DNA of 64,000 nt from Fonsecaea monophora. Taxonomy: Eukaryota; Ascomycota; Eurotiomycetes; Chaetothyriales; Herpotrichiellaceae. Below the pieces are notes generated by a model. That model was not told the origin of the DNA. It saw nothing but the letters and a program-made list of their open reading frames with translations, and did not search any database. Positions 44,666 to 54,983 of the stretch are shown here, piece by piece. The position numbers and the translations under genes were made by a program. Each line of letters begins with the position of its first letter. The stretch's first letter is position 1. The DNA is taken from the NCBI RefSeq assembly GCF_001642475.1, contig NW_019173947.1:62001-126000 (forward strand). The letters are read 5' to 3'.

Positions 44666-46081
44666 ATGCTGAACTCTTGGACCTCAACACTATTCCTGCT
44701 TTCAGCGTCCTCAATAGCTCGAGACATTACTTTCCCGCCAGTTTCGCCACTGCAGGCAAACCTAGGAAGTTATGCGGGCCAATATCGAGCATCCGTCGCC
44801 TCGGGCCAGGATCCCTTGGCTGAGTCCAGCAAGTACTCTGGGCTAACCACCTTTGCCAATCTTCCATGGTTACATTGCTTATCGCCCGACGACAATGTCG
44901 ACAAGTATGATATTGCCTTTTTGGGAGCACCTTTTGACACAGGCACTTCGGCTCGACCAGGGGCGCGATTTGGTCCAACGGGAATCAGATGGTAAGCTCG
45001 GCCACGAGGACAATTTCCTCCTGCGACTTCCCAGCCGAGGGCCATCTGGACCCGACGATGTTCTGACTAGACCTGAGCAGGGGTTCTAGACGAATTCAAG
45101 CTGCTGCGGGATGGGATGCGTACACCCATGAGAACACGTTCCTGAGCTGGGCGCGCATCGTGGATTGCGGCGACGCACCACTCACTTTTCTAGACAACAC
45201 CGCAGCCTTGCAACAACTTGAAAAGGCGCACAGGGTGGTTTCTGGCCGAACAGCCAATGCCACAGAAGTGGCCGAAGTCCCTCGCATCATCGCGTTGGGA
45301 GGTGATCACACAACCACGTTGGCGGCATTGCGCTCAACCATCAGCCATTGGGGCCCTGTCAGTGTCATACATTTTGACAGCCATATAGATACCTGGGGTA
45401 TGGTCGCATTTCCCCGCCCCGACTCTCGGAACCGAACCATGCGATTGACAAAGGTTCCAACTTGTCAAGCGCAATTGGCCCGAGGATAGGTTGACCCAAT
45501 GCGGATAGCAGTGAATTTGGTGCTGACTATTGATTCCGCGCGCAGACCCCAAGGTCATTGGTGGCGGGATTTCCCACTATGCTGGGCTGAATCATGGCAC
45601 ATTCCTTCATATTGCCCACGAAGAAGGCCTCATTCTCAACTCTTCGGCACACGCAGGCATACGAGCTCCAGCCCTCAACAAGAACTATGACTGGAAAAAC
45701 GACAAACGCTGCGGGTTCGAGATCATAACTGCGAGGGACATTGATAAAATCGGTGTTGCGGGTATCATCGACAAGTTGAAAGCTCGAGTGGGCGACACGA
45801 ATGTCTACATCTCGGTCGATATTGACGTCTTGGATCCTGCATATGCTCCGGCCACAGGTACTGCTGAAGTCGGCGGCTGGACCACTAGAGAGCTCCTCAG
45901 TATCTTGGATGGCCTTGAAGGTGTGAAGGTGATTGGAGCTGATGTGGTGGAGGTTGCTCCGATATACGACAATCCTGGAGAAACCACTGGCCTCGCAGCT
46001 GCAGAGGTAGCCCACCGACTCATGAACCTGATGGTCGAGACTCCGGTGAAGCCATTGAGGAAGGAAGATGGTAGGACTTAG
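44666..46081 (+). CDS. Agmatinase / arginase-family ureohydrolase with signal peptide
   Basis: Three exons, 44666-44991, 45081-45397 and 45546-46081, join to 392 residues. Ureohydrolases use a binuclear manganese centre to split guanidino compounds into urea and an amine. Metal ligands are visible in GGDHTTT, HFDSHIDTWDP and SVDIDVLDPAYAPATGT. PGARFGPTGIRWGSRRI, SHYAGLNHGTFLHIAHEEG and GADVVEVAPIYDNPGETT mark the agmatinase/guanidinobutyrase branch rather than arginase. Both introns interrupt conserved blocks, and joining restores them exactly. The N-terminus (SWTSTLFLLSASSIARD) looks like a cleavable signal peptide, so the enzyme may be secreted or vacuolar, a feature seen in one fungal subgroup. 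Its promoter is shared with an amino-acid permease. Confidence 0.92.
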
Positions 46082-46888
46082 AGAGCAGAGTGTACACCTA
46101 TAGAAAAATGTATGCAATGCATGTAGCCTTCTCTGTTACATTAGCAAAGCACACGCAGTCGACAAATCGATACGGACAAGGTGGAACTGACACGTTACCT
46201 GCCAATGTGGACGACGTGGTGGTAGTGGTGATGACGATAGTGGCTGCTTGCGCAGTTTGCGATCGACAGCCACAAAGTCTCTCGATATGGCTGTGTTAGA
46301 CCATTGGGGAGAATGATTTCACCATTCAACTGCCAAGTCGCTGAAGCTCGCAACCAGTTCCAGATTCAACTTGCGAGCCGGAACACCTGGGTACCACTGG
46401 TGTCATTGGCAGCGGAGACGGGGGAATGACAATCCCATCGAGGGGCAGAGGGCCGAGGGGTAAGCCACGAGGGGCACCTGCGAGGGGCATTTTTCTTCGC
46501 CTGATTGCGACAAAGGAAATTTGCCGCAGCCCAGCTTTCAGCTTCAGTCCCGGACAAGGGATCGAAACACTGTCACCCGATTTCCCTCGTGTTTCCGTGG
46601 CCAATAGCCTAGCCTACCTTCCAGACCCCTTTTGATCCAAACTCCCCAAGTCCCAATCAAGTCAAACGTTCGGTCTGAGGAGTTCCGCTTGTCTAAGCTG
46701 TGGGAAGAGTATGTAATCAACCCTTGCATACACTCTCAGAGGTCACAGGGGCAGTGCACCGTCTGTGGTGTTGGCATGATCCAGCTTAATACCTTTGACT
46801 CCAAGTCCAGAAACTGACTCTTGTTGTTCACCCTTTCATCTTCACAGTGTCCGACACGAGTCGAGGTTTGTCTTGCTAGACCTTCACC
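46082..46888. other. Intergenic region agmatinase / Dap1-like gene
   Basis: These 807 bp hold the agmatinase 3' region and the next promoter. Nothing else is recognised. Confidence 0.4.
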
Positions 46889-47626
46889 ATGGCTGATCCA
46901 ACCTCACCGAGCCCTTATTCAGAGAACAAAAAATTCGAGCCCAAGGTCCCGGTTGAGCTACAACCACCGAAGCACGATGAGATTTCGCTGGAAGAGTTGA
47001 GCCAGTGCGACGGTACGCACCCGATCAGAGACCTGAGCAGATACTTTCAGTGCGGGGAGGGGCGGGAATGCTGAGATGTCGACTTTGCGATAGGAACAAA
47101 TCCGGACAAGCCTACATGGGTCGCGATCAAGGGCACTGTCTTCGATGTCTCCAAGAACAAGGCGTATGGCGAGAAGGGTCAATATCATGGTACGACGGCA
47201 CTTGCTGTCCCACCCGAGTTCCTCGTTTGCCAGTTCCAATACTAACCAGAGCTCTGTGCAGTCTTTGCCGGCAAGGATCCTTCTCGTGCCCTCGCGCTCT
47301 CCAGTTTGAAGCCCGAAGACTGCGTACCAGACTGGTATGATCTGGACGACAAGTACAAGACTGTGCTCGACGAATGGTACACCTTCTTTAGCAAGCGGTA
47401 TAACATCGTGGGCAAGGTCAGTACATTCAAACTACAAAAATTATGAAAGAGGAAGAGACAGATTTTGCCGAGACGCCCGCACGGACCGGGTGGGAAATAT
47501 AGAACAAATACAAAGCGCTCGAGAGATTGCGCACAAGAGCAGGTGCAGGTCATTGCCAATCTCAGGACAGGTGCTGACTATCATGGCGTCTGCCTCTAGG
47601 TCGCGGGTGCTCAGAATACGGGGTAA
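46889..47626 (+). CDS. Cytochrome b5-domain protein, Dap1 / progesterone-receptor-component type
   Basis: Exons 46889-47012, 47094-47189 and 47262-47416 are firm, and 47600-47626 is a probable fourth exon. The core reads TWVAIKGTVFDVSKNKAYG, KGQYHVFAGKDPSRALALSS, then DWYDLDDKYKTVLDEWYTFF and SKRYNIVG, the hallmark of MAPR proteins. Dap1 binds heme through a conserved Tyr and supports P450 enzymes in sterol synthesis (family knowledge). The firm exons join in frame with branch points CTAAC-like before each acceptor. For the end, GTCAGT at 47417 can splice to CTCTAG at 47599, giving GKVAGAQNTG. Reading through instead ends at a TGA at 47444-47446; the spliced end looks more family-like. There is no N-terminal membrane anchor. 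It is convergent with NOP4, 172 bp apart. Confidence 0.85.
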
Positions 47627-47798
47627 AAGTGACGGGCAGCAGGAAGACATCGATTTATTGCGACGTTCAGGAAGATACCCCGGACAGAATTAGGAGAGAG
47701 CGCGAAGCAGCCCTTCGCTCCGGTGGCACGGTTGGTGCCACATATTGCCCAATGCTCAACTGCAGACTGCTTGCGGTCCACCCATACAGTCAAATATA

Positions 47799-50015
47799 TC
47801 AACCTTTCCGTGACTTCCTGGCCTGACGCTTCTTTGCGATGATGCGATTCCTTTTCGCAAGGCGATTCTTCTCCTCCGGCTCAACCGGTTGCGGGACTTT
47901 CGAGGCCTTTGAAGATGACCCATCATCGCTCTTGTCTCCGCGCTTCCGCTTCTTGTTGACCCTGCCGTTAGCCTCTGGTTTTCCTTGCTTGCTGTCCTTG
48001 GCACCTTTTCCTCCCCATTCTCTGGCTCTCTGTTCCCTCTCATTCCTCCGCTGGATAACCTGGGCGTTTTCAATGGCGAACTCCACAATCAGGCGCTTCC
48101 CTCTGTCAGAACCAGCATTCTGGGGTTTGACCAAGTGCCCATTGAGCCAACGTAGGCCGGCCAGAGCATTCCGATGACTGACATATTCGATGAAGCCGTA
48201 GCCTCGACTTCGACCAGCGCCTTCTTTGACTTTACTTCCTTCCTTATCTTCAAACACAACCTTCGCCTGCTTGACAATCCCTTTGCCAGACAGCTTGCGT
48301 CGACGTTCGGCTTCTTGCATCTCGCTGCCACCTCGCTGTAGTTCTTCCTTGCTCAGAGGCTGTCGTAGGCCTTCTTTAACGTCCTTGGCAAAGCCGACCA
48401 CGGCTTCCCGAGCCAGTGCCTTAAGTTCCTTGCTGCTGATACCTCGCGGAAGATTCCTAACACTCAGACGGGTCAAACTGAGACATAGGTTCGGATTGGT
48501 TTTGATCAGTCGCTGCCGTTGACGGGCGCTGCTCTCTCTGATGTCAATCTCCGCCTTGCCTAGCTGCTCATAGAGCTTCGACCCCTTGGGAATGGATCCT
48601 TCCGACAGCAGGTAAAGGCGCCGCTTATCCCGATCTCGGATGTCTCTTTTTGCACTGGCCTCGCTTGCTCGGCGTTCCGCATCTTCCCTGCTAAGGGCTC
48701 GGGATACCTGGAGCACGCGTCCCTCGAGCGTATAGCGACCGGACGGATCGGCTGCTTCGTTTTCGAGGATCGAATGCTTCGGGGCCTCCCTTTGTCTCTT
48801 CTTGTCATTCGTTGCATGGTCCGATGCTGTTTCGTGCTTTGGAGCATTCTTGACGCAGGCTTTTGCATCATCGAGATTGAAAAAGCAGACAAACCCGGTG
48901 CCTTTGGGCCGTTCAGTCTCCGGATCATAGACGACCCGCGCATATCGGATCGGTCCAAATGTGGAAAAGTGTTCTCGGAGAAGATCGTCGTCGGTGGTGT
49001 AGGGTAGATTCCTTATGAAGACAGAGGTATCATTCCTGTTGTCGTGTGCTTCGGATTCAGAGGTTACACTCCCTGTTGCCGATTGTGCATCCTCTTGGTC
49101 GCTTGCGGTATCGAGCTCGTCAAGTGATTCTTCCTTGGAATCTTGGTTGACGTCTTCGGCATCTTCTAGTGCCTCTACGTCGGACTCGGCGTCGTCGTGG
49201 TCCCCCTTGTCCGTTTTGGGGTCATCTTCGTTATGATCGTCTGCACTCGGCTCATCATGGGATGATTGCTGGGTCTCTGGACGTTTATGTTGCAACTCTT
49301 CCCAAGTCTTCTTGTCGACAGCCCAATCAACGGCCAACGTGCGCCCGTCGACTTCTTTCCCATTGACCCCTGCGAGGGCCCTCTCTGCGTTCTTTTTTCC
49401 CCGAAGCACAACAATCCCAAAGCCGTATTGCTCCTTCGGGCCCTTCTTGGGTACTACCGCGTGCTTGACTTTCCCATAGCCTCGGAACAACAGGGACAGA
49501 TCCTCCGCCGTCTTGATACTCCAGGGCAGATTCCTGACGATCAATTTCGGGGGCTGGGTCTCTGCGATGTTCTTTTCTCGCTGTGCTCGAAGTTGCACAG
49601 CCGTGGTATTGACGCCACTCTTTCCACCCAGGTCCGCATCACGGTGTCTCGCCTCTGCTAGCTCAACTTTGATCTTCCTCCCATCCAGCACCGAGTTGTT
49701 GAACTGGGCAACCGCAGCTTGGGCGTCCTCGGCATCGGCAAAGGTGACGAACCCGAATCCACGCGAGATCTTCGTCTGAGGGTCCAGGACGACCGTGGCA
49801 TGTTTGAGAGGGAACGATTGAGAGAAGTATTCGGTGAGACGCTCTGTGGTCACGGAAGCGGGCAGAGAGCGCACGAAGAGCGACCGTCTCTGCTCCTTGG
49901 ATTTGTCGCTTGTTTCTTGGGTCGGATGGTCGACATCCGGAGTGACAGCTTCATAGCTGCCACTCGAGAGTTTGCGTCTCTTGAGACTCTGATCCATGAT
50001 CGAGTCGCGGGACAT
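47799..50015 (-). CDS. NOP4: Nucleolar RNA-binding protein NOP4 (RBM28)
   Basis: Single exon. The start is taken as ATG 50015 (MSRDSIMDQSLKRRK), giving 738 residues; the frame extends upstream only through non-ATG codons. RRM1 lies at about 45-121 (SLFVRSLPA, SRGFGFVTF), RRM2 at 157-233 (KLIVRNLPW, YGFGIVVL) and RRM3 at 331-395 (SVFIRNLPY, GTGFVCFF). A divergent RRM4 (LSVRNLPRG ... SRGYGFIEYV) lies in the last third. A long acidic linker separates RRM2 and RRM3 (252-325) and the C-terminus is Lys/Arg-rich (NKKRKRGDK, KKRQARKSRKG). This is the NOP4/RBM28 layout: a factor for 27S pre-rRNA processing and 60S assembly in the nucleolus. It is head-to-head with RAD10. Confidence 0.94.
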   Translation of the reverse strand: MSRDSIMDQSLKRRKLSSGSYEAVTPDVDHPTQETSDKSKEQRRSLFVRSLPASVTTERLTEYFSQSFPLKHATVVLDPQTKISRGFGFVTFADAEDAQAAVAQFNNSVLDGRKIKVELAEARHRDADLGGKSGVNTTAVQLRAQREKNIAETQPPKLIVRNLPWSIKTAEDLSLLFRGYGKVKHAVVPKKGPKEQYGFGIVVLRGKKNAERALAGVNGKEVDGRTLAVDWAVDKKTWEELQHKRPETQQSSHDEPSADDHNEDDPKTDKGDHDDAESDVEALEDAEDVNQDSKEESLDELDTASDQEDAQSATGSVTSESEAHDNRNDTSVFIRNLPYTTDDDLLREHFSTFGPIRYARVVYDPETERPKGTGFVCFFNLDDAKACVKNAPKHETASDHATNDKKRQREAPKHSILENEAADPSGRYTLEGRVLQVSRALSREDAERRASEASAKRDIRDRDKRRLYLLSEGSIPKGSKLYEQLGKAEIDIRESSARQRQRLIKTNPNLCLSLTRLSVRNLPRGISSKELKALAREAVVGFAKDVKEGLRQPLSKEELQRGGSEMQEAERRRKLSGKGIVKQAKVVFEDKEGSKVKEGAGRSRGYGFIEYVSHRNALAGLRWLNGHLVKPQNAGSDRGKRLIVEFAIENAQVIQRRNEREQRAREWGGKGAKDSKQGKPEANGRVNKKRKRGDKSDDGSSSKASKVPQPVEPEEKNRLAKRNRIIAKKRQARKSRKG

Positions 50016-50386
50016 GTTCGCCGTCTTTTCGACTTGACCTGGCACACTGGGGAAAACTTGAACTTTTTTTCGCAGCCCAAATATTTCTCCAATTCGAAGT
50101 GGAGCGGAGGTGCAACTTTGCACTTAGCCGTAGCAGAAGTCGACCGTATAATTTTCTACGTTAAAGTATAGAGCTGGCAGTGGAAGTTGAATCATCGAGT
50201 ATCCCGTACAAACTCCCTTCAACCCGCGTCCTTACACTTTTCTTTTTGGCGATTCGAGACCGGGACCTCAGTAATCGAGAGTTCTGCATGCCAAATAGCG
50301 GAAAGGCTAGCTAAACTGCCCTGGATGTCCTGATGTATGCCACGGTCGATATCCCAACCAACTTCATAATCTAGAAGGGCGACTCC
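50016..50386. promoter_or_regulatory. Bidirectional promoter NOP4 / RAD10
   Basis: Only 371 bp separate the two divergent start codons. Both promoters must overlap or abut here. A T-tract before a CAG (about 50064-50074, read on the minus strand) could be the end of a leader intron of NOP4. Confidence 0.55.
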
Positions 50387-51523
50387 ATGGCTGAAGAATT
50401 CGACAACGTCGACTTCCTGTCACAAGAAGCAGCGGTTGAGCGGCCGTCCGGCCCCCAGCGAACAGCAAGTCCCGCCACTACAAATACGCCCGCAAAAGTC
50501 GTCCAGCCAAAGCCACAAGCACTGCCTGGAAGACAAGGGCCGTCGGCAATCCTGGTGTCAACTCGACAAAAGGGCAATCCTATCCTGAAACATGTCACGC
50601 AGCTGCCGTGGGAATACTCGGACATACCATGCGACTACGTGCTCGGCGCGACGACGTGCGCACTGTTCCTGTCTCTCAAATACCATCGCTTGCACCCGGA
50701 ATACATCTATAGCCGCATTCGCCAGCTGGGAAAGCTCTACAACCTCCGCATCCTGTTGACCATGGTCGACATCACGAATCACGAAGAGGCCCTAAAAGAG
50801 CTATCGAAGACCTCGATGATCAACAACCTGACGTTGATTCTGTGCTGGTCCTCTCAAGAGGCGGGCCGCTACCTAGAACTCTTCAAGTCATATGAGCACG
50901 CCTCATCCGCGTCGATTCGGGCCCACCAGGCAGAGACGTACCAGGAGAGTCTGACCGAGTTTGTTACGACGCCACGAAACATCAACAAGACCGACGCTGC
51001 CAGTCTGATCATGAACTTTGGATCACTTCGAGCAGCTGTCAATGCGGAACCAGAAGAACTGGCTCTGGTGCCAGGCTGGGGCGAGAAGAAAGTCAAAGCT
51101 TGGTACACGACTGTACGAGAGCCATTCCGCGTGAGAAGAGCGGCCAAGTCTAATGCAACACTGCTGAGACAAGAGACTTCCATGTTCTCTGAGGAAGCCA
51201 GCACTCCAGAGTCAAGGCCAGGAAGCGGACACACGCCCATCCCTATTGGCTCCGTACCTAGTCTCAGCAGACAAGGGTCGGCTGCTGTTCCGACGCAGAA
51301 TTCAACCGAGGCGGGCCCCAGCCATAAGCGTCCTCGTCTGGAAGAAGTGACCATGGATGATCTGGATGAGGAGGAAGAAGCTGCACTCCTTGCCCTCGCT
51401 GATGTGGAAGCTGCAAAATCAGCCTCACAAACTTCGCGGCCAGCCCAGCCACAGGCCCGCAAAGAACCAGAGTTGAGCGCCGGTGTTGCGAATGCACTCG
51501 CCAAGCTTCGACAAAATGGGTGA
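50387..51523 (+). CDS. RAD10: DNA excision repair protein RAD10/ERCC1
   Basis: Single exon, 378 residues. The central inactive-nuclease-like domain spans about 52-190 (ILVSTRQKGNPILKHVTQLP, DYVLGATTCALFLSLKYHRL, NLRILLTMVDITNHEEALKEL). It is followed by a tandem helix-hairpin-helix domain at about 199-245 (NINKTDAASLIMNFGSL, LVPGWGEKKVKAW). ERCC1/Rad10 pairs with XPF/Rad1 to cut the 5' side of lesions in nucleotide excision repair, crosslink repair and single-strand annealing. The C-terminal extension (250-378) is low complexity with an acidic Asp/Glu patch. It is typical of filamentous fungi and not of yeast. Complete, no introns. Confidence 0.95.
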   Translation: MAEEFDNVDFLSQEAAVERPSGPQRTASPATTNTPAKVVQPKPQALPGRQGPSAILVSTRQKGNPILKHVTQLPWEYSDIPCDYVLGATTCALFLSLKYHRLHPEYIYSRIRQLGKLYNLRILLTMVDITNHEEALKELSKTSMINNLTLILCWSSQEAGRYLELFKSYEHASSASIRAHQAETYQESLTEFVTTPRNINKTDAASLIMNFGSLRAAVNAEPEELALVPGWGEKKVKAWYTTVREPFRVRRAAKSNATLLRQETSMFSEEASTPESRPGSGHTPIPIGSVPSLSRQGSAAVPTQNSTEAGPSHKRPRLEEVTMDDLDEEEEAALLALADVEAAKSASQTSRPAQPQARKEPELSAGVANALAKLRQNG

Positions 51524-51825
51524 AAGTGGAAGCATGTGTTGCATGATGTCCCACACTTGTTGGATTCATGCACATTGTATTGTGCTATCGCGGGCACAGA
51601 TCGATGCCCACCCTCGACGACGTGCTTGTGTATGAAATGCCACACCTTGGCGTCTAGCGTTGCAATCCAACTAGGAGGGAACGAATTTGATTTAAGGAAG
51701 CCATTCCAGCGATCAGTTCACCTGCACACGGGGTCCACCCTAGCGCGAAGGATTTCTATCCAGTCTGAAAACGCATTAGTCGACATATCGAGATCCATTA
51801 TTTTCAATCTTTCGGGGGCCACAAA
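51524..51825. other. Region with unresolved 5' end of the next gene
   Basis: These 302 bp follow RAD10. The coding frame that begins near 51826 has no ATG before an upstream stop, so a first exon probably lies here. A candidate is ATGCCCACC at about 51604 with a GTATGA donor downstream, but I cannot confirm it. Confidence 0.35.
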
Positions 51826-52341
51826 GTAAACATTACCATCCGCCAGGTCACGCGGAGAGAGTACCTGAAGCATTACGCTAAGGACAACCAAGGGCGATAC
51901 ATCGACACGGGAGATCCCGCGGACGACTGTATTCTAGACAGCGAAGATTCGGATCGGTGGAGACGGCCACAGGAACGAGGATCGGTGGAGAGAGAGGATG
52001 ATGAGAGGACGTCCACGGCCGACGAACAATGCCAAAACCAGAACAAGCTTTCCATAGACGCGGCTGATGCGGCGACAGACGGAGATGGGGATCGATTCAG
52101 GGGTAAGCAACCGGGTCGAGTAACCTGTCGATAGGGACGGGGAGAACGGGAGGCCGAAGCTGTCGAGGTCAACGACGGCGCAGACTGCGTGAGTGTGTCG
52201 GCAGAAACTGTCGTTGGTGGTGGTAAGAAGAGCAGGTTCGATCTCTTCAGGCGCCTGCAAGGAAGGGGAGAAGAGGAGGAGGAGGTGGAGGAGGAGGAGG
52301 AAAAGGCGATAGAGTCACCATCCGTTGACCGAACCACCTGA
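51826..52341 (+). CDS. Small conserved fungal protein, partial model (5' exon unresolved)
   Basis: From 51826 to the TGA at 52341 one frame reads protein-like throughout, with a single stop at 52132. Its start, VNITIRQVTRREYLKHYAKD then NQGRYIDTGDPADDCIL, resembles a short domain found in many small uncharacterised fungal proteins. After the stop the same frame continues as EAEAVEVNDGADCV, SRFDLFRRLQGRG and a Glu-rich tail. A 42-nt intron (52103-52144, GTAAGC to GGAG) would remove the stop and keep the frame, but it is shorter than usual. The first exon is not identified. A minus-strand open frame over the same bases is Ser-rich and looks like a shadow. No function is known. Alternatives are one sequencing error or a decaying gene. 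Confidence 0.55.
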
Positions 52342-53040
52342 TGGTTTGTGCTACGCTCTCATGCACGACTTGTGGAGATATGGCTTTACTGCTCAAACCA
52401 TGTCCTTTATCTGCTCACATTAATGATCAAACACATTCTCTGTCCCTCTCTGAGAAGCCATCGAGTCTAGATATCCACCCTCCGACCACTCAGAGAATCC
52501 GTCGGGAGCGCGAACCTTTACTGCGAACCATGAACCATGAACTGCAATGTTGTTGATGATGATGTTTCAAGTATAAATAAATAAATCGATAGAGAGACAG
52601 AGATCTAGAAAGATAGAAAGAACCTCTTTTTTTTTACATCTTGATTTAGTCCGCTGCCGCCGCCTCCGCCGCCTCCTCCTCCTCCCCTCCCCTTCCTCCC
52701 CCCAAACCCTCCAAGACCCAAGAAAGAAAGAAACCAGGAAAGAAAAAAAAAAAGTCAAATTTCCCCCAACATGTCTAGGCGCACACAAATCTCAAGGAAG
52801 AACTGAACTCATGACTTGAACTCCTCAGAACCCCCCGGGAGGACAAACAGACCCCACACACACAACAAAAAAGAGAGGGAAAAGGAAAAGGAAAAAGAGA
52901 AAAGAGAGAGGGAGGGGGGGGGGGGGGGGAGGTCGGAGATGTGAGGCTGTGAGGAGAGAGAGAGAGAATAAAAAAGGAAGGGCAGAGAGGGAGGAGGAAG
53001 GCTCTGCTGCCGGTATAGACTGAGTTGTTGGTTCAATCAA
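52342..53040. other. Low-complexity intergenic region
   Basis: These 699 bp are dominated by purine- or pyrimidine-rich simple sequence: a TCC-rich stretch near 52655-52710, A/G-rich runs and a 16-base G tract at 52914-52929. No gene is recognisable. Confidence 0.6.
52914..52929. repeat. Poly-G run
   Basis: Sixteen consecutive G inside a long A/G-rich tract. Confidence 0.95.
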
Positions 53041-54983
53041 TCAAGCAGACTGCTCCCGACGACGACGATTGAGAACCTTGACCACTCCACGGCTCATCAC
53101 TTTCCACGATGACCATTCGTCGCTACAGTGTTTTAGCAGATATCTCCGCTGGACCAGGGGAATAAACCCTAGGCACACTCGATATTGCTTGTTGGGGTCA
53201 CCGGCATCGTCGTCTTCGTCGTCACTATCCCGAGCCTTCCGCTTCCGATGTTGCGCGCGCTCATAGGGTTCCTGGAATTCGGGCCACCAGATGATCCAAT
53301 CCTCATGCAGTCGCCGCGTCAGGTGGATCTGAAATTCCAACGCATCTCGAAATAGGTCGTTCAGCGACCTCCGGATCGAAGCCATTTTCAGCGATTCCCG
53401 GAGGCGCGGTGATGGGCGAGACAGCTCCTTGCGTGGCTCGCGCAATGGCAAGCCGTAGACATCGGGATCCCAGAACGTCCCCTTGTCCAAAGGCTCCTTG
53501 CGGAGCACAATGTCGATATATGCCAGTAACATGGCTCCCATGTGATGCGCTTCAGACTCAACGGTGTGGATCACCTTGGAATTTAGATGCTCGTTCCATA
53601 ACCGTCGCCGTACAGCTTCTCCGAGTTCTGGGACAAATGCTGCAGAAGAAAGTGATTAGTCTCACGCGACGAAGCTTCGAACATGGAGAGAGAGAGAGAC
53701 GAACAATGCTTTATGACTGATTCAACGACACCTTCACCAAGCTCGGCCAGCCAGGCCCTCGGATACACTGCAGGTTGAAGGGCCCACTTTGTGACAGCCT
53801 TGCCAATGAATGATTTGAGAAAATCGCCCACGTCGGTTTGGGTTTGCAGAAAAGCGACGACTGTCTCGGCTTGGCGGTTGGCCTCATCATGAAGTCCTAT
53901 TCCAAGCATGGCGGCTATGATGGCACGGCACTCGTCAGGATATTGAAGTCTCGTGTCAAGGATGATGGGTTGGCTTTGTGGTATATCCGAAGCCTCGAAA
54001 TAGTAGCAGATGATAGATTTGATCCGGGCCTCAATACCTGACATGGCCCACACTATCAGATTTTCTTGCAGTATGTCGTCTGTGTTGGTGTAGATATCAC
54101 GGTCAAAGGCATTCATGTCAAAAAAGGGACCCTCTCCACTGTCCGCTTCGCCCCTCATCAGTACCGGAAGTTTGGAGAGATCGGTAGAGGCGTTTGGTCT
54201 TAATGCAGGGCCTGGGAGCTTGTCCTGTTGAATGGCAGCCATGTTATGCGTGCGCCCAGTGGATGGCATATTGTTCCCAAATGTCGTTGATCCGGCACCT
54301 CTACGACACAAAAAGCCAAAGAAGTATTAGCACATGTCAAGCACTAGACTTGGAGAGAGCTTGAGACCGAGGTCACGGGTCTGGGAGCAGTATAGGAATA
54401 CTAACCTCGAGTTTGGGCTGGGTTGGCGCTGATCATTTTGGGGCTCTGGCTCCTTGGCCGAGCCATTCACAGGGCTCTTCCGTCTCCGATCCGCTCGTTG
54501 TTCTCGAGTGCTGTGTGCTTGATCTTCAGGGCCATTTTTCGTACGGCGGCGTTTATCTGCTCGCCTGGGTCGTTCATCGTTGCTCGATTCATAGTAGTCT
54601 GTGGTGGCGGTTGTGCTTCGATTGCCTGTCTTCTTGAACGAAGCGAGCTCGTCTTTGGTGTACGCTCGAGCGACAGGTTTGTCGTGGAGCTTGTCCCAGT
54701 CAAGCGCCTCGATGCCGTCTCTAAAGAAAGTCTCCACGGCGGACGACTGGCAACTCTCAAGTCTGTACTGCCACAGATATTTGATTCGTTGCTCGACGTT
54801 GGACACCAAAAGTCCTTTGGAGAAGGATGTGTTGTCTTGAAATTTGGTACGAAGACACTTGACCAGTTCCGTGAGTGCTTGTGTATAGTTCTGGATCAAT
54901 GCGCCTTGAGGCCCTTTGTGGTCGTCAATCCATTCGACGAGGGCTCGTTGAGCGAGAGGTGGCCAGTTGATGGACTTCGTCAT
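53041..54983 (-). CDS. Uncharacterised 590-residue protein
   Basis: Three exons, 54983-54406, 54300-53705 and 53639-53041, join without a frame break to 590 residues. The introns use GTTAGT and GTTCGT donors, with TCGTAG and CTGCAG acceptors. Residues 1-125 are helical (WPPLAQRALVEWIDDHKG, NVEQRIKYLWQYRLESCQS). Residues 130-195 form a charged, disordered linker rich in Arg/Lys (RRADKRRRTKN). The middle (245-400) is a folded helical region (GIEARIKSIICYYFEASDI, IIAAMLGIGLHDEANRQAET). The C-terminal part includes LYMLLAYIDIV-like helices, WIIWWPEFQEPYERAQHRK and an acidic DSDDEDDDAGD patch, ending basic. The basic patches suggest nuclear location. I do not recognise a family. The clean splicing and even codon use argue for a real, expressed gene. 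Confidence 0.75.

Noticed and set aside
50016..50123. N-terminal extension of NOP4
   Set aside because: The extension begins at a GTG and reads like a 5' leader; the ATG at 50015 starts the expected basic N-terminus.
51873..52337. 154-codon Ser-rich minus-strand frame
   Set aside because: It is the antisense of a Glu/Arg-rich plus-strand frame whose first part resembles a known small fungal domain.
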